This document shows positions 38,719 through 42,358 of a stretch of DNA of 42,358 nucleotides, in pieces (within the stretch, counting starts at the first letter, position 1; every line of letters starts with the position of its first letter). The notes below the pieces were generated by a model, which was not told the DNA's origin, did not search any database, and saw nothing but the letters and a program-made list of their open reading frames with translations. Source of the stretch: Salinivibrio costicola subsp. costicola ATCC 33508 = LMG 11651 (GTDB taxonomy: Bacteria > Pseudomonadota > Gammaproteobacteria > Enterobacterales > Vibrionaceae); contig AQOF01000013.1 of assembly GCA_000565345.1 (NCBI GenBank), forward strand, positions 1 through 42,358. The letters run 5' to 3'. The position numbers and the translations under genes were made by a program.

Positions 38719-38832
38719 CTACTACCCATGACTACCCAAACTTGACAGAGCTTACACGAACGCCATGACCGTCAAAAACAAATAAACATCTGATTATATT
38801 GTTATTAATGCCATCGGCGAACACTCATGAAC

Positions 38833-38853
38833 ATCACTCAATATTCTGGATCT
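38833..38853. repeat. Direct repeat at yicC 3' end (candidate att site, proximal)
   Basis: This 21-bp segment covers the last six codons (IQNIE region) and stop of yicC, matching 37338-37358 at 20 of 21 bases. The 3' end of yicC is a known integration site of mobilizable islands in Vibrio. Confidence 0.7.
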
Positions 38854-39696
38854 GTTCGCGCATTTGTTCGATGAGCACTTTGAGCTCGACGCCGGAGGCG
38901 GTGATTTCGGTGCTGATCGATTTGGAGGCGAGGGTGTTGGCTTCGCGGTTGAACTCTTGCATCATGAAGTCCAAGCGTCGGCCGCAGGCGCCGCCTTTTT
39001 TGAGGATTTTGCGCGCTTCTGAAACGTGTGAGTCGAGGCGGTCTAACTCTTCGGCCACATCGACTTTTTGTGCCAGCATCACCATTTCTTGCTCAACGCG
39101 GGCCGGGTCGAGCTCCACTTTGGCTTCTTCCAAACGCGTGGTTAAACGTTCACGCTGCCACTCAATCACGGTGGGCATTTTTTCGCGCACTTTGATCACT
39201 TCAGCGCTAATCGCATCCAATCGCTGCTCAATCAGCACTTTCATGTTATCGCCTTCGCTGGCCCGAGCCGCCACAAAAGCCTCTAGCCCTTCATCTAAAC
39301 CGGCGAGTAATACACGGTGCAACTCATCGGTATCTTGCTCCGGCGCTTCCATCACGCCCGGCCAGTTTAATACCTGAAACGGGTTAATGTTGCCTTCGCC
39401 CGCGGTATCCTTGACCACTGTGCGGCGTCAATGACTTGTTTGGCCAAGCCTTCGTTGATGGTGAGTTTGTCTTGGCTTGCCTGGGAGGTGTCAAAACGCA
39501 GGTTACATTCCACTTTGCCGCGGGCGAGGCGCTTACGGAAACGCTCGCGCACCACAGGCTCGAGGCTACGTAACTGCTCAGGCATGCGGATATAGGTTTC
39601 AAGGTAGCGCTGGTTGACGGAGCGGATTTCCCAAACCGCGTTGCCCCAATCGCCCTTGAGTTCTTGTCGCGCGTAGGCGGTCATACTGTGGATCAT
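38834..39696 (-). CDS. yicC: YicC family protein (endoribonuclease-related; apparent frameshift)
   Basis: YicC proteins form a conserved family implicated in RNA degradation; E. coli YicC is reported as an endoribonuclease. The start MIHSMTAYARQELKGDWGNA with WEIRSVNQRYLE is canonical. The frame fails at about 39414: VIDAAQW should continue VKDTAGEGNINPFQVLNWPG after restoring one G. The rest includes a long helical region and the DUF1732 C-terminus KVLIEQMREQIQNIE, identical in style to E. coli. The restored length is 287 residues, as in E. coli. Divergent from rph. Its last codons are duplicated 1.5 kb downstream. Confidence 0.93.
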
Positions 39697-39814
39697 GTGT
39701 ACCTGCTTTTGTGTGCTAAGAGTGAATAATGAAGAGTATACGCATCTGCTCTTCTTGCGTCAGCTGTCTTGAACGGCAAGGCGGACAGGGATCGCAAGCG
39801 AGCAGATAAACACG

Positions 39815-39820
39815 TATAAT
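39815..39820 (+). promoter_or_regulatory. Candidate -10 element for rph-pyrE
   Basis: TATAAT, 36 bp before the rph start, in the yicC/rph divergent gap. No clear -35 at 17 bp (TCGCAA), so moderate to low confidence. Confidence 0.4.
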
Positions 39821-39856
39821 CGCCATCACATTTTTCAGTCAATGAAGGTAACTTGC

Positions 39857-40573
39857 ATGCGCCCAAGTGGAAGAGCACTCGACCAAATTCGTCCCGTTAG
39901 CTTTACCCGCGGTTTTACGGCCCACGCAGAAGGCTCTGTGTTGGTATGCTTTGGTGATACCAAGGTGATTTGTAATGCCACGATCGAAGAGGGCGTGCCA
40001 CGCTTTTTGAAAGGCAAGGGCCAAGGTTGGGTGACCGCCGAGTATGGCATGTTGCCACGTGCGACCCACACCCGTAACCGTCGTGAAGCGTCAAACGGTA
40101 AGCAGGGTGGCCGAACGGTAGAAATCCAACGTTTGATTGGCCGCAGTTTGCGCGCCGCGGTCGATTTAAAAGCATTGGGTGAGCGCACCATTACGGTTGA
40201 CTGTGATGTGATTCAAGCCGACGGCGGCACACGCACGGCGTCTATTTCGGGGGCGAGTGTGGCACTGGCGGACGCGCTTAATGCGTTAGTGCGTAACGGC
40301 AAGCTTGCTGCGAATCCAATGCGTGGCCACGTGGCCGCGGTGTCGGTGGGCATTTATCAACAAACGCCGATTTGCGATCTCGAGTATGTGGAAGACTCAG
40401 CGGCAGATACCGACATGAATGTGGTGATGCTCGAAGATGGCCGCATGATTGAGGTGCAAGGCACGGCAGAAGCTGAGCCGTTTACTCCCGATGAGCTCAA
40501 TGCCATGTTGGCACTGGCCAGTAAGGGCATTGATGACATTGTCGTCGCGCAAAAATCGGCCCTGGCCGAATAA
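39857..40573 (+). CDS. rph: Ribonuclease PH
   Basis: RNase PH is a phosphorolytic 3'-5' exonuclease that trims tRNA 3' ends. The ATG at 39857 ([20 protein letters not shown]) gives 238 residues, the same as E. coli, and AAGG lies upstream; an ATG 15 bp earlier (39842) is possible. Motifs are [49 protein letters not shown] (arginines for phosphate and tRNA contact) and [18 protein letters not shown]. It is followed by a terminator hairpin just 11 bp past its stop and then pyrE, the arrangement that couples rph translation to pyrE expression in enterics. Confidence 0.97.
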   Translation: MRPSGRALDQIRPVSFTRGFTAHAEGSVLVCFGDTKVICNATIEEGVPRFLKGKGQGWVTAEYGMLPRATHTRNRREASNGKQGGRTVEIQRLIGRSLRAAVDLKALGERTITVDCDVIQADGGTRTASISGASVALADALNALVRNGKLAANPMRGHVAAVSVGIYQQTPICDLEYVEDSAADTDMNVVMLEDGRMIEVQGTAEAEPFTPDELNAMLALASKGIDDIVVAQKSALAE

Positions 40574-40583
40574 TCCTATTGCA

Positions 40584-40612
40584 ATGGCTCCCATCTTGGG
40601 GGCTATTTTTTT
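40584..40612 (+). promoter_or_regulatory. pyrE attenuator (rph-pyrE intercistronic terminator)
   Basis: ATGGCTCCC and GGGGGCTAT pair (two G-U pairs) around ATCTT and are followed by seven T. The hairpin begins 11 bp after the rph stop and about 70 bp before pyrE. This matches the E. coli UTP-sensing attenuator, where a ribosome close behind polymerase at the end of rph prevents termination. Confidence 0.8.
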
Positions 40613-40682
40613 ATCTATTAACCTGAGATGGGCGCGCGTCGCGAACGCCCGATAATAATCACAGACAGCAAGAGAGGACTGC

Positions 40683-41324
40683 ATGAAAGCCTATCAGCGC
40701 CAGTTTATTGAGTTTGCCCTTGAGCGGCAGGTTTTGAAGTTTGGCGAATTTACCCTGAAGTCGGGGCGTAAGAGCCCGTACTTTTTTAATGCGGGGTTGT
40801 TTAATACCGGGCGCGATTTGGCAAAACTGGGTGAATTTTATGCCGCGGCGTTGATGGATGCAGGCATAAATTATGATGTGCTTTTTGGCCCGGCGTATAA
40901 AGGGATCCCCATTGCGACCACCACAGCGGTGGCGCTCGCGGCGCATCATGATGTGGATACGCCATATTGTTTTAACCGCAAAGAGGCTAAAGACCACGGC
41001 GAAGGTGGCAACTTGGTAGGCAGTGCACTCGCAGGTCGAGTAATGTTAGTGGACGATGTGATTACCGCCGGCACCGCGATTCGCGAGTCCATGACACTGA
41101 TTCAGGCGCAAGGCGCACAACTGGCGGGTGTCTTGGTGGCAATTGATCGCCAAGAGCGCGGCCAAGGTGAGTTATCGGCGATCCAAGAAGTGGAGCGTGA
41201 CTTTGGTTGCCAAGTCGTCTCTATCATTAGTTTGTCTGATTTAGTCGCTTACTTAGAACAAAGCCAAGCGGATCCGGCGCAGTTAGCCGCGGTGAAAGGG
41301 TACCAAGCGAACTACGGCATTTAA
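40683..41324 (+). CDS. pyrE: Orotate phosphoribosyltransferase
   Basis: PyrE makes orotidine monophosphate from orotate and PRPP in pyrimidine synthesis. The 213-residue protein (E. coli 213) starts [20 protein letters not shown] and has [30 protein letters not shown], the flexible loop with [13 protein letters not shown], and the PRPP motif [14 protein letters not shown] at about 120-133. It lies behind an attenuator and is convergent with slmA. Confidence 0.97.
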   Translation: MKAYQRQFIEFALERQVLKFGEFTLKSGRKSPYFFNAGLFNTGRDLAKLGEFYAAALMDAGINYDVLFGPAYKGIPIATTTAVALAAHHDVDTPYCFNRKEAKDHGEGGNLVGSALAGRVMLVDDVITAGTAIRESMTLIQAQGAQLAGVLVAIDRQERGQGELSAIQEVERDFGCQVVSIISLSDLVAYLEQSQADPAQLAAVKGYQANYGI

Positions 41325-41333
41325 GCAACGTGC

Positions 41334-41371
41334 ATGCAGCTGGCTAGCGTTATAGATGTAGCCAGTTGCAT
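41334..41371. repeat. Inverted repeat between convergent pyrE and slmA
   Basis: ATGCAGCTGGCTA pairs with TAGCCAGTTGCAT (one G-U) over a 12-nt loop. Downstream, short units of ATTGCATTGCG type recur three times up to 41425. No U-run follows; it may still serve as a shared transcript end. Confidence 0.55.
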
Positions 41372-41428
41372 TGCGCTCGTTGAACGACGCCGATTGCATT
41401 GCGCCAATTGCATTGCAGCCAACACCGC

Positions 41429-42019
41429 TCATTGCAATTGATTGGTCAGCAGTTGCCAGTATTGTTCAAAATTCGCGGTTGGCAGCTGCTTAAACGATGA
41501 GCGTACGTAACGACAAAAGCCGCCTTCCACTTGGCTAATAAGCTGACTGGCAAGCACGGCTTCATCTAAAGGAAAGCCCTTTCCTTCGCGCAAGCGACGC
41601 TCACGTAATACTTGCTTGAGCTGTGCTTCAACGCGCTCGAAAAGCTGGTTGATGCGCGCTTGTAGCCTGTCTTGCTCAAACATCAGCGCATGGCCTGTCA
41701 TGATGCGTGTCAGCCCTGGGTTACGTTCACCAAACACCAGCAATAATTGCAGAATCAACTTGAGACGAACCAAGGTGTCCTTTTCTTCTTCAATAATGAG
41801 GTTGATGCGGGATAAGAGCGAGTCTTCGATAAATTCAATCAAGCCCTCAAACATACGTGCTTTACTGGGAAAATGACGATAAAGCGCGGCCTCTGACACC
41901 CCGACTTGCTCGGCGAGCTTGGCGGTGGTGATGCGCTGGCTGCCTTGGGTTGACTCCAGCATCTGCGCGAGCGCTTGGAGGATCTCTTCGCGGCGATTAC
42001 TTTTTTTCGGGGCTGCCAT
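41429..42019 (-). CDS. slmA: Nucleoid occlusion factor SlmA
   Basis: SlmA is a TetR-family DNA-binding protein that blocks FtsZ assembly over the nucleoid. The 196-residue protein (E. coli 198) has the [43 protein letters not shown], and the conserved [20 protein letters not shown] and [20 protein letters not shown]. The C-terminus is [11 protein letters not shown]. It is convergent with pyrE and lies downstream of coaBC in the same direction. Confidence 0.97.
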   Translation of the reverse strand: MAAPKKSNRREEILQALAQMLESTQGSQRITTAKLAEQVGVSEAALYRHFPSKARMFEGLIEFIEDSLLSRINLIIEEEKDTLVRLKLILQLLLVFGERNPGLTRIMTGHALMFEQDRLQARINQLFERVEAQLKQVLRERRLREGKGFPLDEAVLASQLISQVEGGFCRYVRSSFKQLPTANFEQYWQLLTNQLQ

Positions 42020-42144
42020 GGATGCGATTCCTTTGTCTTTTTATCTATCACACTGGCGACGTTTAAAGGAGGCATCATGGAGAGGTGCCGCCAAGTGTGA
42101 CGCTTTCCTCTTATCTTAGCGACGAGGTCTCTGTATTAAAAGCA

Positions 42145-42171
42145 AAAAGCGTGGCCATGGCGCACGCTTTT
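42145..42171 (-). terminator. Terminator between coaBC and slmA
   Basis: AAAAGCGTG/CACGCTTTT with a 9-nt loop gives, on the minus strand, a GC stem followed by TTTTTGCTTTT. It separates coaBC transcription from slmA, whose promoter probably lies in 42020-42144. Confidence 0.75.
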
Positions 42172-42183
42172 GAACTTGTTTTT

Positions 42184-42210
42184 CACCCCGGAGCTAAGGC
42201 CTCCGGGGTG
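42184..42210 (-). terminator. Strong GC hairpin after coaBC
   Basis: Perfect 10-bp stem CACCCCGGAG/CTCCGGGGTG with a 7-nt loop, starting 13 bp past the coaBC stop. It lacks a direct U-run; together with the hairpin at 42145-42171 it may form a double terminator. Confidence 0.55.
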
Positions 42211-42223
42211 CTGGGCTTCTCCC

Positions 42224-42358
42224 TTATTCTTTTATCGATCGTTGCAAATAGCGCGTGTGAATGTGTGCTATTACGCTACGCGCTAACGTCGGTTTATCGC
42301 AAGGGGAGCGCTTTGTCACCGTCAGACCAGAATAGGTGCAGGGCATTATGATCACTGT
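42224..42358 (-). CDS. coaBC: CoaBC (phosphopantothenoylcysteine decarboxylase/synthase) C-terminus, partial, apparent frameshift
   Basis: Only the 3' end is in the window. From the right edge the minus-strand frame reads SDHNALHLFWSDGDKALPL, matching the conserved C-terminus of Dfp/CoaBC (NALHxFWxxGDKxLPL in E. coli). It then hits a stop through a shift near 42299-42302; the neighbouring frame continues CDKPTLARSVIAHIHTRYLQ and stops at 42224. Either one base is extra or two are missing next to the CCCC run. CoaBC catalyses two steps from phosphopantothenate to phosphopantetheine in coenzyme A synthesis. In E. coli dut lies between coaBC and slmA; no dut is seen here. Confidence 0.7.
   Translation of the reverse strand, partial: TVIIMPCTYSGLTVTKRSPCDKPTLARSVIAHIHTRYLQRSIKE

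Noticed and set aside
42085-42351. Plus-strand frame of 88 codons at the right edge
   Set aside because: It overlaps the coaBC 3' end and two terminator hairpins on the other strand; a shadow of these features.

Overview
The window is a chromosomal segment of a marine gammaproteobacterium, most likely a Vibrionaceae member. Salinivibrio or a close relative is my best guess, from the close match of housekeeping proteins to enteric and Vibrio families, backbone base composition near 50% GC by eye, and the gene order. The genus is an inference.

Layout. 1-800: tail of a gene resembling T6SS-cluster accessory proteins and a small PAAR protein. 862-4136: divergent plsB / lexA, with two SOS boxes before lexA. 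4212-5454: a methyltransferase gene behind a near-consensus Fur box, and a small lipoprotein. 5530-8833: nfuA, comF and bioH, then two small unrecognised genes, the first behind a promoter that looks sigma-28 (FliA) dependent. 8966-14109: tex, greB and the ompR-envZ pair. 14127-20164: the leftward run gmk-rpoZ-spoT-trmH-recG. 20451-29464: a secreted glycerophosphodiesterase, a MATE exporter with a terminator in its leader, and a complete five-gene YejABEF-like peptide ABC importer. 29572-38853: accessory region. 38834-42358: yicC, divergent rph-pyrE with an intercistronic attenuator, convergent slmA, and the 3' end of coaBC at the right edge.

The accessory region is the most interesting part. 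A four-gene unit (HipB-like antitoxin, HipA-like kinase, SEC-C zinc protein, unknown protein) sits behind two palindromic operators about 42 bp apart. It is followed by a PLD nuclease / SF2 helicase / DUF3427 fusion, a truncated RhuM-like gene, and an Abi-family HEPN protein. A 21-bp copy of the 3' end of yicC (20 of 21 bases) lies about 1.5 kb inside the region and brackets the Abi gene. This resembles the duplication left by islands that integrate at the 3' end of yicC. No integrase is present in the window.

Twelve apparent one- or two-base frameshifts interrupt PAAR, plsB, comF, recG (two), spoT (two), MATE, two ABC-transporter genes, yicC and coaBC. Most are loss of one base in a short G/C run, and restoring it gives full-length, family-typical proteins. 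Sequencing or assembly error is far likelier than decay, so these genes are annotated as single features.
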